Shown here: in pieces, positions 1-7,083 of the stretch | How positions within the stretch are numbered: position 1 is the first letter of the stretch | How the letters are laid out: every line of letters begins with the position of its first letter | Assembly: GCA_031274845.1 (NCBI GenBank) | Contig: JAISPN010000200.1 | Span: 1-7,085, forward strand | DNA: 7,085 nt | Origin: Acidobacteriaceae bacterium | Lineage (GTDB): Bacteria; Acidobacteriota; Vicinamibacteria; Vicinamibacterales; CAVVIG01 | Reading direction: 5' to 3' | The notes under the pieces: model-generated | The model's input: only the letters and a program-made list of their open reading frames with translations | What the model was told of the DNA's origin: nothing | Databases searched by the model: none | Made by a program: the position numbers and the translations under genes

Positions 1-1147
1 GATGCGCCCGCCCGTCGCGATCGCTGTCGGCGGATTCGACGGCCAGCAGGTAGTAGCCGGTCAACTCGCTGGCGATGCGCTCGAACGCATTGCTGCCGCT
101 CCCCATCACGTTGATCGACGCACCACGCGACGACGCGGCCAGCAGATCGAGCCCTTCCGAACGCACCGCGCGATCGGCCATGCGGCTGAGCGGAGCGCGC
201 GCCTCGGCCGCCGCCGCGTTCAGGAGATCGTCCAGCTTCAGAGCGTAAATCGTGGTCCGCGCCGCGCCAGCCAGCGCGCCAAGTTCGTTCACGGTGGCTT
301 GCTGGTTGTCGGCGATAAACCCTTCCGACACGAACACCAACGTCTTCGGCGCGTCAATCGCCTTGACCGCCGTCAGCAGATTGCGAAGCACCGTCAGCGT
401 CTCCTGGCCGGTACGCGCGGTGTCGAGCGCCATCTCCCGCGCCTGACGCTCGATCTCACTCGCGCAGATATCAAACGTCAGCGCGCTCGCGGCAAGCCCC
501 AGCGAACTCGCGCACTCGCGATTGACCACCGCGTCGAGCGTGCCGACCACATGGTCGCGAATGTCCGCCGCCTCCGACACGCTGATCGAATACATCTGAC
601 CAATCGGCGCGACGTATTGCCCGGTCATCCGCTCGACGGCCTGCTTTAGTCGCGCCTTATCCGCGGTAAACGATGTCGCGGGCGATCCAGGGCCGATGCC
701 GATCACCGCCGCGCGATCCGACGATTCGAGCCGATCGATGAACTGGTTGATGGTGTTGCGGATCGCGCTTGTGCCACCGAACCGGATGTTCGGCTGATCG
801 ACGACGATCATAATGAGCCGTCCGCCCGTCACGCTGCCGTTCGACGAGTAGCCTTCAGGTGGAGGCGGCGGCGCCGGCCGGACATCCGACGTGACGAGCG
901 GAATCCACTCCGCGCTGACGACGCGACGCGCGCTGCCATCGACGCGCACGGTGAATTCCTCGGGTTTGAGATCGGTGACCGCTTGTCCGCGGCTATCGAA
1001 GACGCTCGCATCCACCGAAGCGACATCCACGGCGCTCGAAAAGCGCGGCAGATCTTGCGGAGAAGATTGCGCGGACGCCGCCACCGACGACGCGAGCATA
1101 AGGCACGCGCCAAGCGCCTGCCGCACGGTCAACTTAAAAGTCATCAT
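1..1147 (-). CDS. Secreted VWFA-related protein with degenerate metal site (C-terminus cut by window edge)
   Basis: Reading leftward from the ATG at 1147-1145, 382 codons stay open to the left edge; no stop is reached, so this is a 5'-complete, 3'-partial gene. The N-terminus has KLTVRQ, then a hydrophobic stretch ending SVAASAQ, a Sec signal peptide probably cut after ASA (about residue 26). Residues about 39-82 hold the segment that precedes the VWA fold in acidobacterial VWFA-related proteins (VDASVFDSRG, then LKPEEFTVRVDG). A proline-rich linker follows (92-97). The VWA-like core starts at LIMIVVDQPN (111-120); where a canonical MIDAS has DxSxS this has D117-Q-P-N-I, and the later strand reads VFVSEGF (271-277) rather than SDG. 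The family-typical GYYLLAVE motif is at 364-371. Cys212 and Cys228 lie in an insert and could form a disulfide. The start overlaps the upstream stop by four bases, indicating translational coupling. The first ATG of two consecutive ones is chosen; the second (1144) gives nearly the same protein. Ligand and role are unknown; metal binding is doubtful. Confidence 0.88.
   Translation of the reverse strand, partial: MMTFKLTVRQALGACLMLASSVAASAQSSPQDLPRFSSAVDVASVDASVFDSRGQAVTDLKPEEFTVRVDGSARRVVSAEWIPLVTSDVRPAPPPPPEGYSSNGSVTGGRLIMIVVDQPNIRFGGTSAIRNTINQFIDRLESSDRAAVIGIGPGSPATSFTADKARLKQAVERMTGQYVAPIGQMYSISVSEAADIRDHVVGTLDAVVNRECASSLGLAASALTFDICASEIERQAREMALDTARTGQETLTVLRNLLTAVKAIDAPKTLVFVSEGFIADNQQATVNELGALAGAARTTIYALKLDDLLNAAAAEARAPLSRMADRAVRSEGLDLLAASSRGASINVMGSGSNAFERIASELTGYYLLAVESADSDRDGRAH
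1144..1147 (-). other. ATGA start/stop overlap between the two VWA genes
   Basis: On the minus strand the bases ATGATGA contain the stop TGA (1146-1144) of the 388-aa gene and two consecutive ATG codons (1147-1145 and 1144-1142) in the frame of the next gene. This is the classic four-base overlap of translationally coupled genes. The preceding minus-strand sequence is G/C-rich without a Shine-Dalgarno sequence, which fits coupling rather than independent initiation. Confidence 0.8.
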
Positions 1148-2310
1148 TCGGGCGCGGCGCGGTAGCCTTGTCGCGCGCGCACGCCGCTGTGCCCGGCCAC
1201 GTCGACGCGGATCTCGCGCCAGGAATCGTCACGCGCCGCATTCGTTGGTGGATACCCCAGCAGATATTGATGCGAGAGCTCGTCGAGCAGTTCAGCAAAC
1301 GTGGCTTCGAGTTGCGCCGCGCTCTCGGTCGTGAACGTGCGGCCCCCTGTCGGCGTCGTCAACCGCTGCATCGTCTTCTTCAGATACTGCTGACTGATGC
1401 CTCGTCCCTCTGCGATGATGTAGAGCGTCACGTCGCTCGCCTGCAATCGCCGCTCGACATCTTCGAGCGCCACATGGCTCCCCTGATCTTCACCGTCGCT
1501 GAACACGACGAGCGCCTTGCGCCCCGGTTGACGGCCGAGCATGTCGACGCCGCGCACAATCGAGTCGTAGAGCGCGGTCGCGCCCCACGGCATCAGCCGA
1601 TCGACCGCGCGGACACGCTCCGCCAGATCGGTGGTCTTGCGCGCGAGCGGAAACACCGTGTCGTTGAATCCGAGCAGCGTCACCTGATGCTCGGCCGGCA
1701 CCGCCGACAGGAACTGCTTCACGGCTGTTTTGAGCTGCGGCATGAAGGCGGTCATGCTGCCGCTGATATCGACCGCCACGAGCAGTTCCAGCGGCACATC
1801 GTCTGATTGAAAATACGTGACCGCTTGCGGCGCGCCGTTTTCGTAGATCGTAAAAGCGTCGCGTGGAATGTCGGCGACGAAGTGTCCCGAGTCGTCGGTG
1901 ACCGTGACCGTCACCTGCACGACGTCGACATTCACCTTGTCGGCAAACCCCAGCCCCTTCGTGCGGACGGTTTTCGCCAGCCGTCCGCCTCCGGTCAGGC
2001 CGAATATGGCGCGGACCTGATGCGGTGCGACTTCGCTCCCCGCGTCCCACTCGCACTCGAACGGCGCGGCGGCCGCCACACAGATCTGCTGACTGTCGAC
2101 AAAGAACGTGACGTTCTCCACAGCGGCGGCATCATCCGCTTCCGCCTTGAGCCGCATCGTGCCGGTGGCGTAGCTATTGGCTTCAGGAGAGACGAGGCGC
2201 AGCGACTCGGCGTTGACGGCTGACGCTGGCGTTTGCGCGTACAGCGTTTCCACGGCTGCCAGCGTGAGCAGCACGGCGATTGAGACGACGCGGCGGGGGA
2301 AAGCGCGCAT
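1144..2310 (-). CDS. Secreted Ig-like plus VWA domain protein with intact MIDAS (acidobacterial VWFA-related)
   Basis: A 388-residue protein. The N-terminus (MRAFPRRVV, then a hydrophobic run to TLYAQ) is a Sec signal peptide, probably cut near residue 25. Residues about 38-117 resemble a bacterial Ig-like domain of the Big_9 kind (VENVTFFVDSQ, then APFECEWDAG), with Cys77 and Cys86 able to form a disulfide. Residues about 127-168 are the conserved pre-VWA segment (VQVTVTVTDDSG, IPRDAFTIYENG). The VWA domain (about 175-345) has every MIDAS element: DISGSM with D181, S183 and S185; the loop Thr in GATALYD (T245); and the SDGED aspartate (D272). The C-terminus has HQYLLGYPP (347-355) and ends in VRARQGYRAAPE, typical family features. 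VWA domains bind protein or polysaccharide partners through a divalent cation, so an extracytoplasmic binding role is likely; the partner is unknown. The start is forced: an in-frame TAA lies four codons upstream. No clear Shine-Dalgarno sequence is visible, so translation may depend on the upstream gene. Confidence 0.93.
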   Translation of the reverse strand: MRAFPRRVVSIAVLLTLAAVETLYAQTPASAVNAESLRLVSPEANSYATGTMRLKAEADDAAAVENVTFFVDSQQICVAAAAPFECEWDAGSEVAPHQVRAIFGLTGGGRLAKTVRTKGLGFADKVNVDVVQVTVTVTDDSGHFVADIPRDAFTIYENGAPQAVTYFQSDDVPLELLVAVDISGSMTAFMPQLKTAVKQFLSAVPAEHQVTLLGFNDTVFPLARKTTDLAERVRAVDRLMPWGATALYDSIVRGVDMLGRQPGRKALVVFSDGEDQGSHVALEDVERRLQASDVTLYIIAEGRGISQQYLKKTMQRLTTPTGGRTFTTESAAQLEATFAELLDELSHQYLLGYPPTNAARDDSWREIRVDVAGHSGVRARQGYRAAPE

Positions 2311-2322
2311 GTCAGTCAGTCG
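2311..2322 (-). other. 12-bp gap between the large exported protein and the first VWA gene
   Basis: The stop TAA (2325-2323) is followed by CGACTGACTGAC and then the ATG of the next gene. The gap is a short tandem repeat (CTGA/GACT type) with no terminator hairpin and no Shine-Dalgarno sequence. The two genes are in the same reading frame, separated by the stop and four sense codons. The spacing supports one transcript and possible re-initiation by ribosomes finishing the upstream gene. Confidence 0.65.
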
Positions 2323-5136
2323 TTAGCGTGACGAATTCGAATCCTCAGGAATCAACGGTCCATCAACCGCCGCCGCGTTTGCCACATAGTCCTCGACGCG
2401 ATCCGGCGAGAGATGCCTCGCCTCTTTCGCCAAGCCCCAGTAATCACCACTACCGAACGGCGTCATCTCGTCGATGAAATCCTGCATGCTCACCGCCAGC
2501 ACCGTTCGCGCGAGCGGCGCCGGTAGCCGTAGCGTCTGCAACGCGACAGCCACCGCCAGCCCGAGGTCGCCCATTGTAGCCGCCACCGTCGGCAACTGAT
2601 ATCGCCCTTCGAGCAATCGCCACGACCGCGGCGTCGGCATTTTCGCGCAAATACACCCCTCGGTCTGTAGACCGCTCACGCCCCACGGGTCCAGATCGAG
2701 GCGCGGCCGTCCTTCGGAGCCGAGCGTGACGAGATCGATCAGCGTGAACTGCTCGTCGATGGACTCCCGATCGTGATCGAGCACCCAGACGAGCGCGCGA
2801 CGCCGCCAGCCATCCAGCCCAAGTTCGTCGGCAATCGCCGCCATCTCTTGCGGACGCGACACGGCAGCCATGACCCGGCGGCGCCCTTCGTTCATTGCCG
2901 CGGCGATGCCGTCCCGTGTGTCGTTCGACAGCGTGCGCGGATCGAGCAGCACGACGTTCACCGACATCGCGGCACGGTCGAGCGACGACAGCTTGGGCAC
3001 CGTCAGGATACGCTCCATGGTGCGATGCCGTAGCTGCAGCGAGGCGAGCGCGACGTCAAGGTTGAGCAGCGAGCCGGTGACGTGCCACGGAACGCCCGGC
3101 TGAAAATCCTGACGCGGGAGCGCCCACGCCTGACGCACGCGCAACGTGCCGTCACGGATGCTGAGTCCGAAATCGTGGCGAAGCGACACGTTGCCGGCAA
3201 GGAGCGCCGCGCCGTCCGGATCGCCAATCTCGGAGGCATACACGAGCGAGATGAGCGCGTTGCCGAACACCAGATCGGCAAGCGTGCGAAGCGACGCAAA
3301 CGTCCGCGTCGCGCGACGAAGATCTCCGCTTCTCGCGGCACGTTCGAGATCGGCCGCGGCGGTAGTCAATACCTCAACCGGATCGTGCGGCGGCGAGACG
3401 CCAGCTGGCATGAGATAGACGGGCGGATTTTTGAGCTGTCTCGCGTTGTCGCTGGCAATGGCTCTGAGCGCGGCCGCCATGGCGCGCCACTGCTCGCCCG
3501 TCAACGCGTCTTTCTCGACGCGCGGCACGACACGGGCAATCGCCACGGCGAGATCGATGGTGTGCCCACCTTGCTTGCGCCGGACGATCTCAAGCCGCTG
3601 CCGCTCGGCGACCGCGGGATTGAACCGGTAGGCCTGCCCTTCCCATTCAACCCGCGGGCCACCGCCAACGGCCGAAGGACCGCCAAGGGCATCGAGCACG
3701 CCGCTCTCCAACGACGCGCGATCGCCTTCGGCCTTGAACGGAAACTCGCGCGTGAACCAGTCGACAAGCGCGCCGTCGTACCCATCGTTACCAAGCGGCA
3801 CCGACGTCACCGAGGCGATGAGCGCACAAGCGTGCGTCGAATCGATCGTGCCGACACGCGCCATCCGCGCGACGATCGCCAGCAGCCCCTGATACTGCGC
3901 GTAGGTCCAGAAACGCTGTCCAGCGTCAGAGGCATCGAGTGCATCGGCGCGTTGTACCGCCGCCCTGTAGAGCGCGGGATCGTGACTGCCAAGACGCTCG
4001 AGCGCCAGGAGCAGCGCCCGCCGGTTCTGGAAGCCGCGAATGCTCTCCATCGCCGCATCGCGACGATCGCCAGCAACCGCCGCAAAGACCCGCTGACCGA
4101 ACGAGAACTGATCGAGCCGGTCGCTCCGGGTGTACATGTCGCGAGACACTGTCGCGTCGAGCAACCACGCCAGATCGATGCGCGCGTCACCTTCATCAAC
4201 GCTCCCTGACGGGAGACTCACATCGAGCGCGCCTGACCAGAACTGACGATCCGATACCCCCACGGGCGCCCCGTTCACATCGACGTTGATGCGCAACAGC
4301 CACTGCCCCAGATCGCCAAGCGGCCGGCTGAACGGACGCTCCATCGCGTTCCATTCGCGATAGCCCGCCTTCACCAGATCCGCCACCTTCTGAAATCGTT
4401 GAAGACGCCGCGCGGGATCGGCGATCCATGCGCCGAGCGCAAATCGCGCCACCTGCGGCTCGGCGCTATCGATGGTCTCGGCGAGATACGCAAGGCGGCC
4501 ACCGAATTCACCAAACAGCACGCGCGCGGCGCGGTCGCCATCGGCAAGCGGCGCGGTCAGCACCGCCGACCACAGCGCCGCCGCGGCATCACCGCCCGGC
4601 AGAACGAGCGCGCCATGATGGACGCGCAACACATCGCCGAATCCACCGACGACCGGCGCGGCGCGCTCGTAGAGAAACGTGAGCAGCGCAGGATGCTCCG
4701 CGACAAACGTCAGCGTCTCATCGTCCATGCCAGTAAGCCCGCGGCACAGAAGCGCCGCGCGTGGGTCCGCGAGAATCGTCGCCAGCAGGCGATCCGCGGG
4801 AATCGTTCGCTTGAAGATCGCGCGGCTCCAGACTTCGAGACCTAACGGAACCGCGATCGTGTCTTGACCGCTACTGGAAGAATTTTGCGGCACGCGAGAG
4901 GAGGCGGACGCGATGAGCGCGTTCGTATCGAACACCCGTCCGTCGACCGCCGGGTACAGACGTTGAACGACGTCGGGGATGAACCGCGCGCGATCGCGCA
5001 GACGATCGACGCCGTGCTCAGCAGCAACGGCGACCACCGCGGGCGTCAGCGGAACATCTTCGACCGAGGGCGCGGCAACAAGACGAAGTTGAAATGCCGC
5101 TACAATTGCACAGCACGCGAACCGTGTTCGCAGCAT
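2323..5136 (-). CDS. Large exported protein of unknown function (937 aa), first gene of the VWA operon
   Basis: I do not recognise this family. The start is placed at the ATG at 5136, giving MLRTRF followed by a hydrophobic stretch to LVAAPS, a signal peptide probably cut around residues 21-23. The frame stays open for 75 more codons upstream, to an ATG at 5361, but those would lie antisense inside the topoisomerase gene and would bury the signal peptide. The mature protein is rich in Ala, Leu, Arg and Asp and looks mostly alpha-helical, with a Ser/Asn-rich stretch at about 78-92 (ASASSRVPQNSSSSGQD) that may be a linker. No transmembrane segment is apparent after the signal. Cysteines outside the signal are few: C131, C437 and the closely spaced C828 and C830 (EGCICAK). 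No protease, kinase, hydrolase or binding motif stands out. It ends at TAA 2323-2325, 12 bases before the next gene, so co-transcription with both VWA genes is very likely. A helical-repeat scaffold or partner for the VWA proteins is possible but is only a guess. Confidence 0.85.
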   Translation of the reverse strand: MLRTRFACCAIVAAFQLRLVAAPSVEDVPLTPAVVAVAAEHGVDRLRDRARFIPDVVQRLYPAVDGRVFDTNALIASASSRVPQNSSSSGQDTIAVPLGLEVWSRAIFKRTIPADRLLATILADPRAALLCRGLTGMDDETLTFVAEHPALLTFLYERAAPVVGGFGDVLRVHHGALVLPGGDAAAALWSAVLTAPLADGDRAARVLFGEFGGRLAYLAETIDSAEPQVARFALGAWIADPARRLQRFQKVADLVKAGYREWNAMERPFSRPLGDLGQWLLRINVDVNGAPVGVSDRQFWSGALDVSLPSGSVDEGDARIDLAWLLDATVSRDMYTRSDRLDQFSFGQRVFAAVAGDRRDAAMESIRGFQNRRALLLALERLGSHDPALYRAAVQRADALDASDAGQRFWTYAQYQGLLAIVARMARVGTIDSTHACALIASVTSVPLGNDGYDGALVDWFTREFPFKAEGDRASLESGVLDALGGPSAVGGGPRVEWEGQAYRFNPAVAERQRLEIVRRKQGGHTIDLAVAIARVVPRVEKDALTGEQWRAMAAALRAIASDNARQLKNPPVYLMPAGVSPPHDPVEVLTTAAADLERAARSGDLRRATRTFASLRTLADLVFGNALISLVYASEIGDPDGAALLAGNVSLRHDFGLSIRDGTLRVRQAWALPRQDFQPGVPWHVTGSLLNLDVALASLQLRHRTMERILTVPKLSSLDRAAMSVNVVLLDPRTLSNDTRDGIAAAMNEGRRRVMAAVSRPQEMAAIADELGLDGWRRRALVWVLDHDRESIDEQFTLIDLVTLGSEGRPRLDLDPWGVSGLQTEGCICAKMPTPRSWRLLEGRYQLPTVAATMGDLGLAVAVALQTLRLPAPLARTVLAVSMQDFIDEMTPFGSGDYWGLAKEARHLSPDRVEDYVANAAAVDGPLIPEDSNSSR

Positions 5137-5144
5137 CTTCCCCC
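5137..5144 (-). promoter_or_regulatory. Possible weak ribosome binding site for the 937-aa protein
   Basis: The minus strand reads GGGGGAAG directly before the ATG at 5136. The G run could pair partly with the CCUCC end of 16S rRNA but sits closer to the start than usual. It supports the 5136 start over the upstream 5361 alternative only modestly; the signal peptide beginning at 5136 is the stronger argument. Confidence 0.4.
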
Positions 5145-5160
5145 GAGCTAAAAAGTCAGA

Positions 5161-5166
5161 ATTATA
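5161..5166 (-). promoter_or_regulatory. Candidate sigma70-type -10 box for the leftward operon
   Basis: Read on the minus strand these bases are TATAAT, a perfect match to the -10 consensus. Transcription would start about seven bases further on, near 5153-5155, leaving a short leader of roughly 17-19 bases before the ATG at 5136. The -35 position at normal spacing (about 5183-5190, inside the topoisomerase gene) reads GTGTAG on the minus strand and is a poor match, so the promoter may be weak or helped by an activator. A six-base match can arise by chance, but its position in an otherwise G/C-rich window is favourable. Confidence 0.5.
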
Positions 5167-5169
5167 GCT

Positions 5170-7083
5170 ATGGCGTCCGGCACCTACACCGCAAAAGACA
5201 TCACTGTACTCGAAGGCCTCGAACCGGTCCGAAAACGGCCCGGCATGTATATCGGCGGCGTCGGCAGCGCCGGACTCCATCACCTGGTCTGGGAAGTGCT
5301 CGACAACGCGATCGACGAGGCGATGAACGGTCACGCCTCCACGATCAAGGTGACGCTCCACGAGGACGGCTCGTCAATCACGATTGAAGACGACGGGCGA
5401 GGCATCCCGGTGGATCTGCACCCGGCGACGAAGAAGAGCGCGCTCGAAGTCATCTTCACGGTGCTCCACGCCGGCGGCAAGTTCGAGCAGGGCAACTACA
5501 AAACGGCCGGCGGCCTGCACGGCGTCGGCGCCAGCGTCGTCAACGCGTTGTCGAAAGAGCTCGTCGCCACCGTCCGGCGTGACGGCGCGCAGTGGGAGAT
5601 GCGGTTCAAGCACGGCATCCCCGTCGGCGGCCTCAAGAAGATCGGTCCGGCGCGCGGATCGGGCACGACGGTGTACTTCCATCCCGACGCCACGATTTTT
5701 CCGAAGATCGAATTCGACCCCGCCATCATCCGGGAACGTCTCGAGGTCGCCAGCTACCTGCACAAGGGGGTGAAGGTCTCCTTCGACGACGAGACGTCGA
5801 ACACCAAACAGGTCTTCGAGCACGCCGACGGGCTTCTCGCGTATCAACGGAAGATCGTCGACGAACGGCACGCGAAGCCGATCAACGACACGCCGTTCAC
5901 GCTCGGCAAAGACGACGGGCTGCGGCTCGATCTCGTGTTGCAGTGGACGGAAGCGACCGACGAGCACATCCGCTCGTACGTCAACGGCATCCCGACCGCC
6001 TCCGGCGGCACGCACGAAAACGGCCTGCGCGCCGGGATTGGCAAAGCGGTCCGCAATTTCATCGACACGCACAACCTGTCGCCGAAGGGCGTCACGCTGA
6101 CGGCGGAAGACATCCGCGAAGGGCTCATCGGCGTCCTGAGCGTGTTCATTCAGGAGCCGCAGTTTCAGGGGCAGACGAAAGATCGTCTGAACAATCCTGA
6201 GCTCGTCTCTGCCGTGGACGGCCTCGTCCGTCCGGCGCTCGAACATTGGCTGAACCACAACATCAGCGTCGCTGAAGCGATCGTCGCGCGCATCATCCTC
6301 GCGGCGCGCGCGCGCGAGGCGAGCCGCGCCGCGCAGCAAGAGGTCTCGCGCAAGAGCGCGACCTCGTCACGTCTCAACCTGCCGGGCAAGTTGAGCGACT
6401 GCACGAATTCCGCCGCCGACGCCAGTGAACTCTTCGTCGTCGAAGGTGATTCGGCCGGTGGATCGGCCAAGCAGGGACGCGATCGCGCGCGGCAGGCGAT
6501 TCTGCCGCTGCGCGGCAAGGTGCTGAACACCGAGAGCGCGTCGCTCGCGAAAGTGCTCGAGAACAAAGAGCTGTCCGATCTGGTGACGGCGCTCGGGTGC
6601 GGGCTCGGGCAGAACTTCGATCTGACGAAGCTGCGCTACGGCAAAGTCATCATCCTCGCCGACGCCGATTCCGACGGCAATCACATCGCGACGCTGCTCC
6701 TCACGTTCATCTATCGCCACCTGCCGCAACTCATTGCCAACGGCAAGGTCTATCTCGCACAACCGCCGCTCTACCGCATCGACATCGGCAAAGAGACCTA
6801 CTGGGCGCTGGACGATGGGCACAAGGACGCGATCCTGAAACAACAGGCGAAGAGCACTCGCGGCACGCCGGACATCACCAGGTTCAAGGGCCTCGGCGAG
6901 ATGATGCCGAAGGTGCTCTGGGAAACAACGCTCAATCCGCGGACGCGCAGACTGCTGCGCGTCGAGGTCACGGATCAACTCGTGACCGATCGCGTCATCA
7001 ACGAGCTCATGGGCAAGGACGCCTCGGCGCGCTTCCGGTTCATCATGGAACGCGCGGAGGAAGCGGAAGAACTGGACGTCTAA
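5170..7083 (+). CDS. parE: Type IIA DNA topoisomerase B subunit (ParE-like topoisomerase IV subunit B, or GyrB)
   Basis: A complete 637-residue ATPase and TOPRIM subunit. With an A subunit (ParC or GyrA) it forms an A2B2 enzyme that passes one DNA duplex through another in the cytoplasm, driven by ATP. GHKL ATPase motifs: WEVLDNAIDEA with the catalytic Glu42 and the Mg-binding Asn46, DDGRG (74-78), the ATP-lid motif GGLHGVG (114-120) and GSGTTVYF (163-170). The transducer has the Lys-containing QTKDRL (335-340). TOPRIM: EGDSAGGSAKQGRDR (425-439) with Glu425, PLRGKVLNT (446-454), and DADSDG (498-503) with Asp498, Asp500 and Asp502. The end carries QPPLYRID and RFKGLGEMMP (571-580). The length matches short GyrB/ParE proteins; the large insert of E. 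coli GyrB is absent. LADADSDGNHIATLL resembles E. coli ParE more than the TDADVDG of typical GyrB, so parE is preferred. The start is bounded by an in-frame TAA at 5149-5151; ATG 5170 gives the expected N-terminus before GLEPVRKRPGMYIG. No Shine-Dalgarno is evident. Type IIA B subunit is near certain; ParE versus GyrB is not. Confidence 0.97.
   Translation: MASGTYTAKDITVLEGLEPVRKRPGMYIGGVGSAGLHHLVWEVLDNAIDEAMNGHASTIKVTLHEDGSSITIEDDGRGIPVDLHPATKKSALEVIFTVLHAGGKFEQGNYKTAGGLHGVGASVVNALSKELVATVRRDGAQWEMRFKHGIPVGGLKKIGPARGSGTTVYFHPDATIFPKIEFDPAIIRERLEVASYLHKGVKVSFDDETSNTKQVFEHADGLLAYQRKIVDERHAKPINDTPFTLGKDDGLRLDLVLQWTEATDEHIRSYVNGIPTASGGTHENGLRAGIGKAVRNFIDTHNLSPKGVTLTAEDIREGLIGVLSVFIQEPQFQGQTKDRLNNPELVSAVDGLVRPALEHWLNHNISVAEAIVARIILAARAREASRAAQQEVSRKSATSSRLNLPGKLSDCTNSAADASELFVVEGDSAGGSAKQGRDRARQAILPLRGKVLNTESASLAKVLENKELSDLVTALGCGLGQNFDLTKLRYGKVIILADADSDGNHIATLLLTFIYRHLPQLIANGKVYLAQPPLYRIDIGKETYWALDDGHKDAILKQQAKSTRGTPDITRFKGLGEMMPKVLWETTLNPRTRRLLRVEVTDQLVTDRVINELMGKDASARFRFIMERAEEAEELDV

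Larger units (their letters stand above)
5137..5169. promoter_or_regulatory. Divergent intergenic control region (33 bp)
   Basis: This is the only non-coding DNA between the topoisomerase gene and the leftward three-gene operon. It is locally A/T-rich (TAAAAAGTCAGAATTATAG) against a G/C-rich background, as expected for a promoter. Thirty-three bases cannot hold two separate full promoters, so at least one -35 region, and probably both, must lie inside the neighbouring coding sequences. An 8-bp perfect palindrome, ATAGCTAT (5164-5171), spans the topoisomerase start codon. I could not identify a convincing promoter for the plus strand. Confidence 0.7.

Noticed and set aside
2..649. 215-codon plus-strand open frame at the left edge
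   Set aside because: The minus strand here encodes the second VWA protein with a signal peptide and family motifs; the plus-strand translation is His/Arg-rich shadow sequence.
1168..1806. 212-codon plus-strand open frame opposite the VWA domain
   Set aside because: It is antisense to the intact MIDAS region of the 388-aa protein and shows only shadow composition.
3082..4209. 375-codon plus-strand open frame opposite the large exported protein
   Set aside because: It is a high-GC shadow frame: Arg-rich, low-complexity translation with no recognisable motif, lying entirely within a better-supported gene on the other strand.
5089..5106. TTGAAA followed by TACAAT as a plus-strand promoter for the topoisomerase
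   Set aside because: Each hexamer is good, but the spacer is only 6 bp instead of about 17, so they cannot act together; TACAAT alone remains a weak candidate.
5107..5136. Lipoprotein signal (Cys8 and Cys9 in the 937-aa protein's N-terminus)
   Set aside because: The residues before the cysteines (Arg-Phe-Ala) do not make a lipobox, and the hydrophobic core follows rather than precedes them.
5137..5361. 75-codon upstream extension of the 937-aa gene to an ATG at 5361
   Set aside because: It runs antisense through the ATPase domain of the topoisomerase, and the residues at 5136 form a proper N-terminal signal peptide that the extension would bury.
6304..6316. Alternating GC tract, a possible Z-DNA former
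   Set aside because: It is only 13 bases and is explained by consecutive Ala/Arg codons in a high-GC gene.
5374..6339. 321-codon minus-strand open frame opposite the topoisomerase
   Set aside because: The opposite strand encodes unmistakable GHKL and transducer motifs, so this frame is a by-product of codon bias; its Arg/Asp/Val-rich translation resembles no protein I know.
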